The notes under the pieces: generated by a model
The model's input: the letters and a program-made list of their open reading frames with translations, nothing else
Databases searched by the model: none
Told to the model about the DNA's origin: nothing
Shown: positions 24,207-31,980 of the stretch, one piece after another
Numbering within the stretch: position 1 is the stretch's first letter
Layout of the letters: the number at the start of each line of letters is the position of its first letter
Made by a program: the position numbers and the translations under genes
Origin: Acidobacteriota bacterium
GTDB taxonomy: Bacteria; Acidobacteriota; UBA4820; DSQY01
Assembly (NCBI GenBank): GCA_040752915.1
Contig: JBFMHB010000032.1
Location: 1-35,877, forward strand
Direction of reading: 5' to 3'
Length of the DNA: 35,877 nt

Positions 24207-24496
24207 CGGCGAACCGGAGAGTGAAGCGGGTGGAAGCGGCGAAGCCTCCGAAGGCGGAGGCCCCCGGCTCGGGCCCTTCGGCACGGCGCATCCACCGTCT
24301 CTTCGACATCTTTCAGGAGGCCGTCGAGGCCGAGCGGAGCGCCCGGCGGCGCTACGAGGAGGCGGCCACCCTCTGCGAGGACGCCCAGCTCAAGGCCATC
24401 CTGCTCGAGTTCGCCGAGGACGAACTCAAGCACGAGCGCGAGATCCTCCTGCGGTTCCAGGAAGTCGCCCGAAAGATCCAGGGCGAGGTCCACTGA
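24203..24496 (+). CDS. Half-size ferritin-like/rubrerythrin-type protein
   Basis: The 97-residue protein has a charged, Ala/Pro-rich N-terminus followed by two long helices: FQEAVEAERSARRRYEEAA and FAEDELKHEREILLRF. The pattern E...ExxH is one half of a ferritin-like diiron site, so a dimer could form a full four-helix bundle. It is translation-coupled (ATGA) to the ligase/M20 fusion, which suggests a joint function. Confidence 0.7.
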   Translation: MTANRRVKRVEAAKPPKAEAPGSGPSARRIHRLFDIFQEAVEAERSARRRYEEAATLCEDAQLKAILLEFAEDELKHEREILLRFQEVARKIQGEVH

Positions 24497-24569
24497 GGCG
24501 AGGCGCCCCGGTCCCCGCCTTCGGTTCCGGACGCGCTTTTTGCTGCGAGAAGGCACGGGTTCCGCCCCC

Positions 24570-24598
24570 TTGACAGGTTCGAGTCCTTCCCCTAGTCT
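24570..24598 (+). promoter_or_regulatory. Sigma70 promoter for the ribbon-helix-helix gene
   Basis: A perfect TTGACA and TAGTCT are separated by 17 bases, about 20 bases before ATG 24619. It probably starts transcription of the phosphodiesterase/sulfotransferase region. Confidence 0.6.
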
Positions 24599-24618
24599 AC
24601 ACTCTTATTGGAGTGCGA

Positions 24619-24831
24619 ATGGAGCCACGAGTCACGCTCAAGATCCCGAGGCCTCTCTACGAGCGTCTCTCCGTCCTCATCGAGGGCAGCGGCTTCGCCT
24701 CGGTGACGGAGTTTGCGGTCTACGTCCTGCGGGACCTCGTTTCTCACCAGGAAGGGGCGCCCGAGGGCACCCTCTCGGCCCGCGAGGTGGAGGCCATTCG
24801 CAAGCGCTTGAAACACATGGGGTATTTGTAG
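24619..24831 (+). CDS. Ribbon-helix-helix (CopG-like) small protein with LKxMGYL tail
   Basis: The 70-residue protein starts with a beta strand and helices (RVTLKIPRPLYERLSVLIEG, FASVTEFAVYVLRDLVSH) matching the MetJ/Arc fold used for DNA binding. It ends EAIRKRLKHMGYL, a tail shared with three other proteins downstream. It could be the regulator of the downstream cluster or, given the tail, a partner of a shared complex. ATG 24619 follows TGGAG; GTG 24613 is in frame but lies within the ribosome site. An octanucleotide repeat array begins inside its stop codon region. Confidence 0.75.
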   Translation: MEPRVTLKIPRPLYERLSVLIEGSGFASVTEFAVYVLRDLVSHQEGAPEGTLSAREVEAIRKRLKHMGYL

Positions 24832-24833
24832 GT

Positions 24834-24897
24834 GAGTGGGAGAGCAGGTGAGTAGGTGAGTAGGTGAGTAAGTGAGTAGGGGAGTAGGTGAGTAGGG
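24834..24897 (+). repeat. Octanucleotide tandem array, 8 units of GAGTAGGN
   Basis: Eight consecutive 8-base units fit GAGTAGGT with few substitutions (first two GAGTGGGA, GAGCAGGT). The array begins 2 bases after the TAG of the ribbon-helix-helix gene. The same unit forms a longer array at 35453-35572. No gene lies in the rest of the gap to 24985. Confidence 0.9.
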
Positions 24898-24985
24898 AAG
24901 GAAAAAGCCCACGGCGGGAAGCCCGGCCCTTCCAGGCGCCTCCCCTTCCTATCGCCTTCCACGATCCTCTCGGAGGACGGCCCGC

Positions 24986-26368
24986 GTGAAAGACAAGAAG
25001 GTCTTCATCTTCGGCATGGACTGCATGGAACCGAGCCTCGTCTTCGGCGAGTGGAAGGACGACCTGCCCAACCTGCGCCGTCTCGCGGAGGGCGGGGCCT
25101 GGGGGCCCATGAAATCCACGGTGCCCGCCATCACGGTGCCCGCATGGACCGCCATGATGACCAGCAAGGACCCGGGCACCCTGGGTTTCTACGGCTTCCG
25201 AAACCGCAAGTCCTACGACTACGATGAACTCTTCTTCGCCAACGCCGCCTACGTCAAGGAGAAGACGCTCTGGCAGCACCTGTCCCGAAACCGCCTCTCG
25301 AGCGTGGTCCTCGGCGTTCCCCAGACCTACCCCCCCAAGCCCCTCAACGGGACCCTCGTGGGCTGTTTCCTCACGCCCGACAAGGGGGTCCAGTACACCT
25401 GGCCCGACGAGGCCAAGCACGAGCTCGACCGCCTGGCCGAGGGCGACTACATCATCGACGTGAAGGACTTCCGGACCGAGAACAAGGCGGCCCTCCTCGA
25501 TCAGATCTACGTCATGACCAGGCGCCGGTTCAAGGTGGTGCGGGAGTGGGTCAAGACCAAGCCCTGGGACTTCTTCATGTTCGTGGAGATGGGCGTGGAC
25601 CGCATCCACCACGCCTTCTGGCGTTACCACGACCGGGAGCACCGGCTCTACGAGAAGGGCCACCCCTTCGAGTTCGCCATCCGGGACTACTACCGGTACC
25701 TCGACGGGGAGATCGGGTCGGTCCTGGACCTTCTCCCCCAGGGCGTTCAAACCTGGGTGGTCTCGGACCACGGGGCGCGTACCATGCGCGGGGCCATCTG
25801 CGTCAACGAGTTCTTCCGCCGGGAGGGACTCCTCGCCCTCAAGGAGGAACCCGCGGAGCCGCGCAAGCTCAAGACGAGCGACATCGACTGGTCGCGGACC
25901 ACCTGCTGGGGCGAAGGGGGCTACTACTCCCGCATCTTCATGAACGTGAAGGGGCGAGAGCCCCGAGGCGTCGTGGAGCCGGCCGACTACGAGAAGACCC
26001 GGACCCTCATCAAGGAGAAGCTCGAGGCCCTGGGCGACGAGGCAGGCCGCCCCATCGGGACCGTGGCGCACCGCCCGGAGGACCTCTACCGGAAGGTCAA
26101 CGGTGTGCCCCCCGACCTGATCGTGTACTTCGGGGACCTGGCCTGGCGCAGCGCGGGCAGCGTGGGGACGGGCGCCATCCATGTCTTCGAGAACGACACG
26201 GGCCCCGATGACGCCAACCACGCCCAGTTCGGCCTGTTCATCCTCAACGGGCCCGGCGTGGCGCCGGGCCGGCGGGAGGGCGTCACGCTCTATGACGTGG
26301 CGCCCACCGTCCTGCGGACGTTCGGAATCCCGGTTCCCGACGATCTGATTGGGAGGGGAATCGAGTGA
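24986..26368 (+). CDS. Type I phosphodiesterase/nucleotide pyrophosphatase family protein
   Basis: The 460-residue alkaline-phosphatase-superfamily enzyme has metal ligands in FIFGMDCMEPS, the nucleophile Thr in AITVPAWTAMM, and further ligands in EMGVDRIHHAFW, WVVSDHGART and DDANHAQFG. There is no signal peptide or membrane segment, so it acts in the cytoplasm, unlike many members. GTG 24986 follows GGAGGA. It overlaps the sulfotransferase start (GTGA), which suggests they act on the same molecule. The substrate is unknown; phosphodiester or sugar-phosphate compounds are plausible. Confidence 0.88.
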   Translation: MKDKKVFIFGMDCMEPSLVFGEWKDDLPNLRRLAEGGAWGPMKSTVPAITVPAWTAMMTSKDPGTLGFYGFRNRKSYDYDELFFANAAYVKEKTLWQHLSRNRLSSVVLGVPQTYPPKPLNGTLVGCFLTPDKGVQYTWPDEAKHELDRLAEGDYIIDVKDFRTENKAALLDQIYVMTRRRFKVVREWVKTKPWDFFMFVEMGVDRIHHAFWRYHDREHRLYEKGHPFEFAIRDYYRYLDGEIGSVLDLLPQGVQTWVVSDHGARTMRGAICVNEFFRREGLLALKEEPAEPRKLKTSDIDWSRTTCWGEGGYYSRIFMNVKGREPRGVVEPADYEKTRTLIKEKLEALGDEAGRPIGTVAHRPEDLYRKVNGVPPDLIVYFGDLAWRSAGSVGTGAIHVFENDTGPDDANHAQFGLFILNGPGVAPGRREGVTLYDVAPTVLRTFGIPVPDDLIGRGIE

Positions 26369-27159
26369 CCGGCGGCCTTCTCCCCCGGCTCGCCCGCCTC
26401 CGCCGCCGCATCGACGGCCCGAAGGTGCTCGTCACGAGCCTTCCCAAGTCCGGGACCCACCTCCTCCTCAACGCCCTTCTGGCCTCTCCCGGCATGCGGC
26501 TTCGGGAGGGGGGGAGAAACTGGTCCCTGGACGCGGGTGAGCGCGAACGGCTGCTGGGTTCCATCGGGCGGGGCGAGGTCCTGTACGGGCACTACCCCTA
26601 CGGGCCCCGGGACGCGGACATCCTGAGGCGATGCGGCGCCCGCGTCGTCCTCATGCTTCGCGATCCCCGGGACGTGGCCGTCTCCCTCGCCCACTACATC
26701 CTCAAGCAGGGCGACGCCCACCGGCTGGGCCCGTACTTCCGCGACCGGCTCCCGGACTTCGACGCCCGGCTCATGGCCTGCATCCGCGGCGTCTCGGCGG
26801 AGGAGTCGGGCGCGGCGAGCGGTCTGGAAGACCTGGGCACCCGATTCCGTTCCTTCCTGGGATGGGCCCGCGAGGGCGCCGCGCACCTGTGCCGATTCGA
26901 AGACCTGGTGGGCGCCCGGGGCGGAGGCTCCGAGGACCTTCAGCGCAGGGCCCTGGGAGACCTCTATCGGTTCGTGGGCCTTCCTTCCTCGGGGGCCATG
27001 GTGGAGGAGGCGGCCCTTCAGCTCTATTCAACGGGCAGCACCACCTTCCGCAAGGGGGTGGTGGGAGACTGGAAAGAACATTTCAAGCCGTCGCACGTGG
27101 AGGCCTTCGCGGCCGTGATGAACGGCGCCGAGGCGCAGGCCGGCTACGGACCGGCGTGA
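26365..27159 (+). CDS. PAPS-dependent sulfotransferase
   Basis: The 264-residue enzyme moves sulfate from PAPS to an acceptor hydroxyl or amine. The 5'-phosphosulfate loop is [11 protein letters not shown] (residues 24-34), the 3'-phosphate site is [15 protein letters not shown] near residue 98, and the C-terminal signature [16 protein letters not shown] is characteristic of cytosolic-type Sulfotransfer_1 proteins. GTG overlaps the previous stop. The next gene encodes APS kinase, supplier of PAPS. The acceptor is unknown; a glycan or lipid head group is plausible. Confidence 0.92.
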   Translation: MTGGLLPRLARLRRRIDGPKVLVTSLPKSGTHLLLNALLASPGMRLREGGRNWSLDAGERERLLGSIGRGEVLYGHYPYGPRDADILRRCGARVVLMLRDPRDVAVSLAHYILKQGDAHRLGPYFRDRLPDFDARLMACIRGVSAEESGAASGLEDLGTRFRSFLGWAREGAAHLCRFEDLVGARGGGSEDLQRRALGDLYRFVGLPSSGAMVEEAALQLYSTGSTTFRKGVVGDWKEHFKPSHVEAFAAVMNGAEAQAGYGPA

Positions 27160-27193
27160 CGGGAATCCGCGACGGCGGGACAGGAGCGAGAAG

Positions 27194-27817
27194 ATGGCGG
27201 GAAACGGAAAGGGATTCGTCCTCTGGTTCACGGGGTTGTCCGGGTCGGGCAAGTCGACCCTGTCCAAGCTGGTGGAGGACCGCCTCCTCGAGCGCGGCGT
27301 TCCGGTGGAGGTCCTGGACGGGGACGAAGTCCGCACGAACCTCTCGAAGGGGCTCGGCTTCTCCAAGGAGGACCGGGACACCAACATCCGCCGCATCGGG
27401 TACGTGGCCAAGCTGCTCGCCCGGAACGGCGTCTGCGCCATCACGGCGGCCATCTCGCCCTACCGGGAGATCCGGGATGAAGTCCGCGCCGGGGTGGAGG
27501 AGCGCTCCATCTTCGTGGAGTGCTACCTCGACTGCCCCCTGGAGAAGCTCATGGAGCGGGACGTCAAGGGCCTGTACAAAAAGGCCCTCGCGGGCGAGAT
27601 CCCTCACTTCACAGGGGTGTCCGATCCCTACGAGCCTCCCCTCAAGCCCGAGGTCGTGGTCTACACCGGCGGGGAGCCGCCGGAGCAGTCCTGCGCCCGC
27701 ATCGTCAAGACCCTCGAGATGCTTCAGCTCGTTCCCGCTGTCGTGGGGGACGACTACGGCGCCGAGGAGGAAGCCGTCGTCGCGGCCCGCCTCAAGGACC
27801 TGGGGTATCTGGGGTGA
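27194..27817 (+). CDS. cysC: Adenylylsulfate (APS) kinase
   Basis: The 207-residue P-loop kinase phosphorylates APS to PAPS. Walker [10 protein letters not shown] sits at residues 14-22, followed by [20 protein letters not shown], the family hallmark [15 protein letters not shown] and [12 protein letters not shown]. The catalytic body ends near residue 175. An additional tail of about 30 residues ends [18 protein letters not shown], absent from standard CysC and similar to the ends of three neighbours. No ATP sulfurylase gene is in the window. Confidence 0.93.
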   Translation: MAGNGKGFVLWFTGLSGSGKSTLSKLVEDRLLERGVPVEVLDGDEVRTNLSKGLGFSKEDRDTNIRRIGYVAKLLARNGVCAITAAISPYREIRDEVRAGVEERSIFVECYLDCPLEKLMERDVKGLYKKALAGEIPHFTGVSDPYEPPLKPEVVVYTGGEPPEQSCARIVKTLEMLQLVPAVVGDDYGAEEEAVVAARLKDLGYLG

Positions 27818-27821
27818 GGGC

Positions 27822-27876
27822 GTAAGACGCCAGACGCAAAACGTTTGACGTGAGACGCTAGACGCCAGACGTGAAG
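27822..27876 (+). repeat. Degenerate GACGC-type microrepeat tract
   Basis: Short repeats built on AGACGCCAGACGC and GTGAGACGCTAGACGCC follow the APS kinase stop. The word GTGAGACG recurs at 32285-32292. The rest of the 156-base gap to the PHP gene contains nothing recognisable. Confidence 0.6.
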
Positions 27877-27973
27877 CGCGGGGACGGTGCAGGGCGGCTG
27901 TGGCGCCGGCCTTTGACGTCGAACGCGTTCGACTCTTTTCGGTTCACGTACCCCGGGAGCTCCTTCGAAGACG

Positions 27974-28831
27974 ATGATCGACCTGCACATGCACTCCACG
28001 TGTTCGGACGGGACCTTCCGTCCCGCCGACCTCGTGCGCGAAGCGCGCGGGGCGGGGATCACGCGGATGGCCCTCACGGACCACGACACGGTGGAGGGCC
28101 TGGCCGAGGCCGCCGAAGCGGCCCGCGTCGAAGGCGTGGGCTTCCTCGGCGGCCTGGAAATCTCCGCCGAATACGGTCCGGGCACGCTCCACATCCTCGG
28201 CTACGGGTTCGACCCGGAGGAGCCCCGCCTCCTGGAGCGACTCGCCTTCGTCCAGAAGTGCCGCGCGGACCGGAACCCCATCATCGTCGAGCGGCTCAAC
28301 GCCCTGGGCCTGGACGTGACCCTCGAGGAGATCGCCTCCCGGGCGGGCGGGGACCTCGTGGGGCGGCCCCACTTCGCCCAGACCCTGCTCGACAAGGGCT
28401 ACGTCTCGAGCCGCCAGGAGGCCTTCGACCGGTACCTCGCCAAGGGCCAGCCCGCCTACGCCGACAAGGTTCGCCTGAGCCCCGCCGAGAGCATCGAAAT
28501 CATCCGCCGGGCGGGCGGCGTGGCCGTCCTGGCCCATCCCCTCCAGCTCAAGATCGACGATCCGGACACCCTGGACGCCTTCGTGCGCGATCTCAAAGAC
28601 CTCGGCCTCCAAGGCATGGAGTGCTACTACCGCAACCACACCGAAGAGGACGAGGCCCGCTTCACCGCCCTGGCCCGGAAATACGCCCTCCTCCCCACGG
28701 GTGGCTCGGACTTCCACGGCGCCAACCGCCCCCGAATCCGCCTCGGCGTCGGCGAGGGCCGGCTGAAGGTTCCCGAGGCGTGCTGGGAGGGACTGGCCGA
28801 CTGGTTAGGAAGTCAGGATGTGGGGAAGTGA
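27974..28831 (+). CDS. PHP-domain phosphoesterase, possible pAp phosphatase
   Basis: The 285-residue PHP enzyme has metal ligands in MIDLHMHSTCSDGT (HxH), ALTDHDTVEG, a glutamate in GGLEISAEY, LAHPLQLK and GGSDFHG. The layout is that of the YciV/RnaAM-TrpH group, which includes a PHP enzyme characterised as a 3',5'-nucleoside bisphosphate phosphatase. Its position after a sulfotransferase and APS kinase suggests it clears pAp, the by-product of sulfation, in place of CysQ; that is inference. The last residues (LGSQDVGK) are encoded by a TTAGGAAGTCAGGA-type repeat, so the original C-terminus may have been replaced. Confidence 0.85.
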   Translation: MIDLHMHSTCSDGTFRPADLVREARGAGITRMALTDHDTVEGLAEAAEAARVEGVGFLGGLEISAEYGPGTLHILGYGFDPEEPRLLERLAFVQKCRADRNPIIVERLNALGLDVTLEEIASRAGGDLVGRPHFAQTLLDKGYVSSRQEAFDRYLAKGQPAYADKVRLSPAESIEIIRRAGGVAVLAHPLQLKIDDPDTLDAFVRDLKDLGLQGMECYYRNHTEEDEARFTALARKYALLPTGGSDFHGANRPRIRLGVGEGRLKVPEACWEGLADWLGSQDVGK

Positions 28832-28834
28832 GGA
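28804..28834 (+). repeat. GGAAGTCAGGA repeat, left flank of S23 relic
   Basis: The tract TTAGGAAGTCAGGATGTGG continues to AGTGAGGAGG and matches, in inverted orientation, the tract at 29263-29308; the 14-base core TTAGGAAGTCAGGA is shared exactly. It forms the end of the PHP coding sequence. Confidence 0.6.
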
Positions 28835-28885
28835 GGCGGGAACCACCGGCATCGCGGCATCTTGGGGAAACAAAGGCCTCAGTTC

Positions 28886-29289
28886 ATGCTTTCAGGTATC
28901 AAAGGCCCCATGAAAGCCTCGAGTGCTGGAAGGAAGCCGTTCATCCAGCGGTCCTTGGGAACGAAGCCACACAGACCCTGCCCGCCGAGGTGCGCTGCGG
29001 CCTGACGTCTCAGCCACGCCGGGCGGCGGTCAGCGTTCCGGCGAACATCACGGAGGGAGCGGCAGGGCGCGGTGATGCGGAAAGGCGGCAGTTCATCCTC
29101 ATCGCGAGAAGTTCGTTGAGCGAACTCGAAACTCACTTGGTCATCGTGGAACGCCTCGGATACTTGGCATCCGAGACGACAGCCCCGCTGTTCGCCCTCA
29201 CCGGGAAGATCGGCGCCATGCCAAACGGCCTCCTCCGCCGTTGGGGCCGAGTCGCCCATACCGCCCTTCCTGACTTCCTAACTTCCTGA
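28886..29289 (+). pseudogene. Decayed S23/IVP-type four-helix-bundle protein
   Basis: One frame encodes most of a 23S intervening-sequence-type four-helix protein: RPHESLECWKEA, SQPRRAAVSVPANITEG, RRQFILIARSSLSELETHL and IVERLGYL. The natural-looking start ATG 28886 lies 23 bases before the codon aligned to the second histidine position, where the intact relative at 35579 has 21, so a frameshift separates start and body. The usual FPKEExYGLT region is also eroded (LPAEVRCGLT). The only in-frame start is GTG 28828 overlapping the PHP stop, which would add a long non-conserved lead. I call it a relic; a functional product from GTG 28828 is possible. Confidence 0.62.
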
Positions 29290-29308
29290 CGTCCTCACCT
29301 TCCCACCC
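29263..29308 (+). repeat. Inverted partner of the GGAAGTCAGGA tract
   Basis: CTTCCTGACTTCCTAACTTC and the bases after it are the reverse complement of the repeat at 28804-28834, bracketing the S23 relic as an imperfect inverted repeat. Confidence 0.6.
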
Positions 29309-29317
29309 GGAGGCACG

Positions 29318-30625
29318 ATGGCTCTCCTGAACGGACTGTTCTCGAAAAAAAAGCCCCGCGCGGTCCTCATGGGCCTGGACGGAGTTCCCTACACCCTCCT
29401 CCAGAAGCTCGTCGCCCGGGGCGTGACGCCGAACCTGGGCCGGCTCGCCGAGGGAGGCGGGAAGCGTTTTCAACAGATGGACGCCTCGCTCCCGGAGATC
29501 TCCTCGGTGTCCTGGTCGTCCTTCATGACGGGGGTGAATCCCGCCCGCCACGGCATCTACGGGTTCATGGACCTCAAGCCCGGGACGTACCAGATGTTCT
29601 TCCCGAGCTATCCCCACCTGAAGGCGCCCCCGCTCTGGGACGACCTGGGGAAGCGGGGCAAGCGATCCGTGGTCCTCAACCTGCCGGGCACCTATCCCGC
29701 CCGCGCCCACGCGGGGGTCCTCGTCTCGGGCTTCGTGGCCATCGACCTCAAGAAAGCCGTCCACCCGCCCGCGGCCCTCCCCGTCCTGGAGAAGATGGGA
29801 TACCGCATCGACGTGGACACGGCCAAGGCCCAGGACGCGGACCACCTGTACCGGGATCTCGACGAGACCCTCGCCGCGCGCGAGCGGGCCTTCGATCACT
29901 TCTGGAAGGACGAGGACTGGGACCTCTTCGTGGCCGTCATCACCGGCACCGACCGGCTCCAGCACTTCCAGTGGGACGCCGTGGAGGACGAGGCCCACCC
30001 CAACCACGCCCGGGCCATGGAGTTCTACCGCAAGGCCGACGCCGTCGTGGGGAGGCTCGCGGACCGGCTCGGCGCCTCCGACGCCCTGTACGTCATGAGC
30101 GATCACGGCTTCTGCGGCATCCGCAGCGAGGTCTACCTGAACCGGTTCCTCGTGGAGAAGGGGTACCTGAAATGGGAGAAGGACCCCCCCGAATCCTACG
30201 CGGACCTCTCCGGCGAAAGCCGCGCCTTCGTCCTCGACCCCTCCCGCGTCTACCTCCACCGGAAGGGGCGCTACCCCAAGGGGACCGTGGAGGAGGCCCA
30301 GGTCCCCGCCTTGCGCGAGGAACTGAAGGCCCTCTTCCTTTCCCTCGAGCATAAGGGGCGCCCGGTCATTCGGGAGGTCTTCTTTCCCGAGGCGATCTAC
30401 GAAGGGCCTGAGTTCGACAAGGCTCCCGACCTCGTGCTCCTGACGAACGACGGCCTCGACCTCAAGGGCAACATCCGCAAGGAGGCGGTCTTCGGCCGCA
30501 CCCACTTCACGGGGATGCACACGCGACACGACGCCTTCCTGATCTCCAGCCGGGACCTGCCCGAAAAGCGCCCCCACATCCAGGACGTCCACGGCCTGCT
30601 CCGTTCGGCCCTCGGCGTGGAGTGA
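29318..30625 (+). CDS. Alkaline-phosphatase-superfamily phosphodiesterase, second copy
   Basis: The 435-residue protein is related to those at 24986 and 33814. Metal sites: AVLMGLDGVPYTLL, ITGTDRLQHFQW, YVMSDHGFCG and GMHTRHDAFL. The nucleophile position is serine rather than threonine (EISSVSWSSFMTGVNP), which still fits a phosphate-transfer enzyme. It has no signal peptide. ATG follows GGAGG. It is separated by only 7 bases from the sulfatase-like gene. It lacks the LGY tail. Confidence 0.87.
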   Translation: MALLNGLFSKKKPRAVLMGLDGVPYTLLQKLVARGVTPNLGRLAEGGGKRFQQMDASLPEISSVSWSSFMTGVNPARHGIYGFMDLKPGTYQMFFPSYPHLKAPPLWDDLGKRGKRSVVLNLPGTYPARAHAGVLVSGFVAIDLKKAVHPPAALPVLEKMGYRIDVDTAKAQDADHLYRDLDETLAARERAFDHFWKDEDWDLFVAVITGTDRLQHFQWDAVEDEAHPNHARAMEFYRKADAVVGRLADRLGASDALYVMSDHGFCGIRSEVYLNRFLVEKGYLKWEKDPPESYADLSGESRAFVLDPSRVYLHRKGRYPKGTVEEAQVPALREELKALFLSLEHKGRPVIREVFFPEAIYEGPEFDKAPDLVLLTNDGLDLKGNIRKEAVFGRTHFTGMHTRHDAFLISSRDLPEKRPHIQDVHGLLRSALGVE

Positions 30626-30632
30626 GTCACCC

Positions 30633-31937
30633 ATGCTGATCCTGCTCATCACCCTGGACTGCGTGCGCACGGACCACCTGGAGGGGGCCGGCCTGACCCC
30701 GAATCTGGACGCCCTGGCCCCCGAGTGGACCACCTTCACGGAGGCCTTCGCCCAGAGCCAGAACACGCTCTCCTCGCACCTGTCCATGCTCACCTCCAAC
30801 TACCTCTGCCGCCACGGCGTGTACTCCAACTACGTGCGGAAGGACCTTCCCGCCCACGCCCTCAGCCGGAGGCTCGCCCAGAGGGGCTTCGAGACCCGGG
30901 CCTTCACGAGCGTGGACTTCCTCGCCCAGCTCCTGGGCAACCAGGTGGGTCAGGCCGACGCGAGATTCCCCGGGGCGGGCCCCGAGGGGCTCCTGCGAAA
31001 GATCCGGCGCAGGCTCCTGGGTCCCCGGCGCCGGGCCCGTGCCGGAGAGACCCTGGGGGCGGGCCTCCGGTGGCTCTTGCGGCCCGAGAGGCGGCGCGAC
31101 GTCTTCCTGTGGCTCCACCTCTTCGACGCCCACATGGTCTACGAGGCCCCGCGGGACTTCCTCCGAAGCCACGTGGCCCCGACCCGGGCCGACGTGCCCG
31201 TGCGCGAACAGTTCCGGAAAGCCGGCTGGTTCAGCCCGGACTTCCCCGAGTACGCCTGGAAGGTCCCCCTGGAGCACTTTCCCCAGCGCTACCGAGCCGC
31301 CGTGGCCTACCAGGACGCCTGCCTCGGCCGTTTCTTCGAGGTGCTGAAAGCCCGGGGCGCGTGGGATGAGTCCCTGGTCTTCCTCACCGCCGATCACGGC
31401 GAGTGCCTCCTGGGAGATCACGGGGTCTACTGCGCCCACAAGAAGCTCTTCGACACGACGGTCAAGGTGCCCCTGAGGGTCCGCTTCCCCGGCGGCCGGC
31501 ACGCGGGGGAGCGGGTGGACGCCCTCGTCCAGCACGTGGACATGGCGCCCACGGCCGCGAGCCTCGCGGGCTTCGAGGAGCCGCTCTACGAGGGCAGGGA
31601 CCTCTCCGCCGTGGCGGCGGGCCGGGACGGCGGGCACTCCGTCGTGTTCGCCGAGCACGTGGACAACTTCCTGAGGGCCGCTCGGGATCGCGAATGGGTG
31701 CACGTGGAGCAGGTCCCCGGTTCTCCGAACAAATGGGGGCTCGCCCTGGAGGAGGGGACCCTCTTCCGGCGCGACGGCGCGCCGGCCCCGGCCCGAGCGG
31801 CGGAAGCCGGAGCGCGCCTTCAGGCGGCCCTCGGCGCCTGGCTCTCCTCGCGCCCCGAAATCCGCGCGGCCTGGGGCGAGGCGGGGGACGCCGAAGGGGA
31901 GATCGCCGGGCGGCTCAAGGAACTCGGATACATGTAG
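30633..31937 (+). CDS. Sulfatase-like hydrolase with Thr in place of formylglycine Cys/Ser
   Basis: The 434-residue sulfatase-fold protein starts LILLITLDCVRTDHL and has FLTADHGECLLGDHGVY and VKVPLRVRFPGG, all Sulfatase-family hallmarks. In the active-site block the residue that should be Cys or Ser for formylglycine is threonine (SQNTLSSHLSMLTS), so it is unlikely to be a true sulfatase and more likely a phosphodiesterase or phosphotransferase. It has no signal peptide. It ends EIAGRLKELGYM, the tail shared with neighbours. The name sulfatase would therefore mislead despite the nearby sulfotransferase. Confidence 0.87.
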   Translation: MLILLITLDCVRTDHLEGAGLTPNLDALAPEWTTFTEAFAQSQNTLSSHLSMLTSNYLCRHGVYSNYVRKDLPAHALSRRLAQRGFETRAFTSVDFLAQLLGNQVGQADARFPGAGPEGLLRKIRRRLLGPRRRARAGETLGAGLRWLLRPERRRDVFLWLHLFDAHMVYEAPRDFLRSHVAPTRADVPVREQFRKAGWFSPDFPEYAWKVPLEHFPQRYRAAVAYQDACLGRFFEVLKARGAWDESLVFLTADHGECLLGDHGVYCAHKKLFDTTVKVPLRVRFPGGRHAGERVDALVQHVDMAPTAASLAGFEEPLYEGRDLSAVAAGRDGGHSVVFAEHVDNFLRAARDREWVHVEQVPGSPNKWGLALEEGTLFRRDGAPAPARAAEAGARLQAALGAWLSSRPEIRAAWGEAGDAEGEIAGRLKELGYM

Positions 31938-31956
31938 CGCCTCGGGAGCCCGATGG

Positions 31957-31980
31957 AGGCGCGAGACGAAGAAAGGACAT
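31957..31980 (+). repeat. Left copy of imperfect direct repeat around a 300-base insert
   Basis: AGGCGCGAGACGAAGAAAGG followed by ACAT resembles the stretch at 32281-32313, which begins AGGCGTGAGACGAAAGACG and also ends GGACAT. It lies just after the sulfatase-like gene. Confidence 0.5.

Noticed and set aside
22640-24496. 618-residue plus-strand frame over the M20 region
   Set aside because: Gly/Arg/Pro-rich shadow of the ligase/M20 fusion; only the final 97 codons, in their own right, match the ferritin-like gene.
24592-24912. Minus-strand open frame rich in repeated Tyr-Ser-Pro-Thr-His-Leu-Leu
   Set aside because: It is the reverse translation of the GAGTAGGN array; the repeat has no stops in that frame. 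The same applies to minus frames over 35453-35572.
28879-29259. 126-residue minus-strand gene over the S23 relic
   Set aside because: It matches no family; the plus-strand frame carries the conserved four-helix-bundle blocks.
30633-31937. True sulfatase acting against the sulfotransferase
   Set aside because: The formylglycine residue is replaced by Thr.
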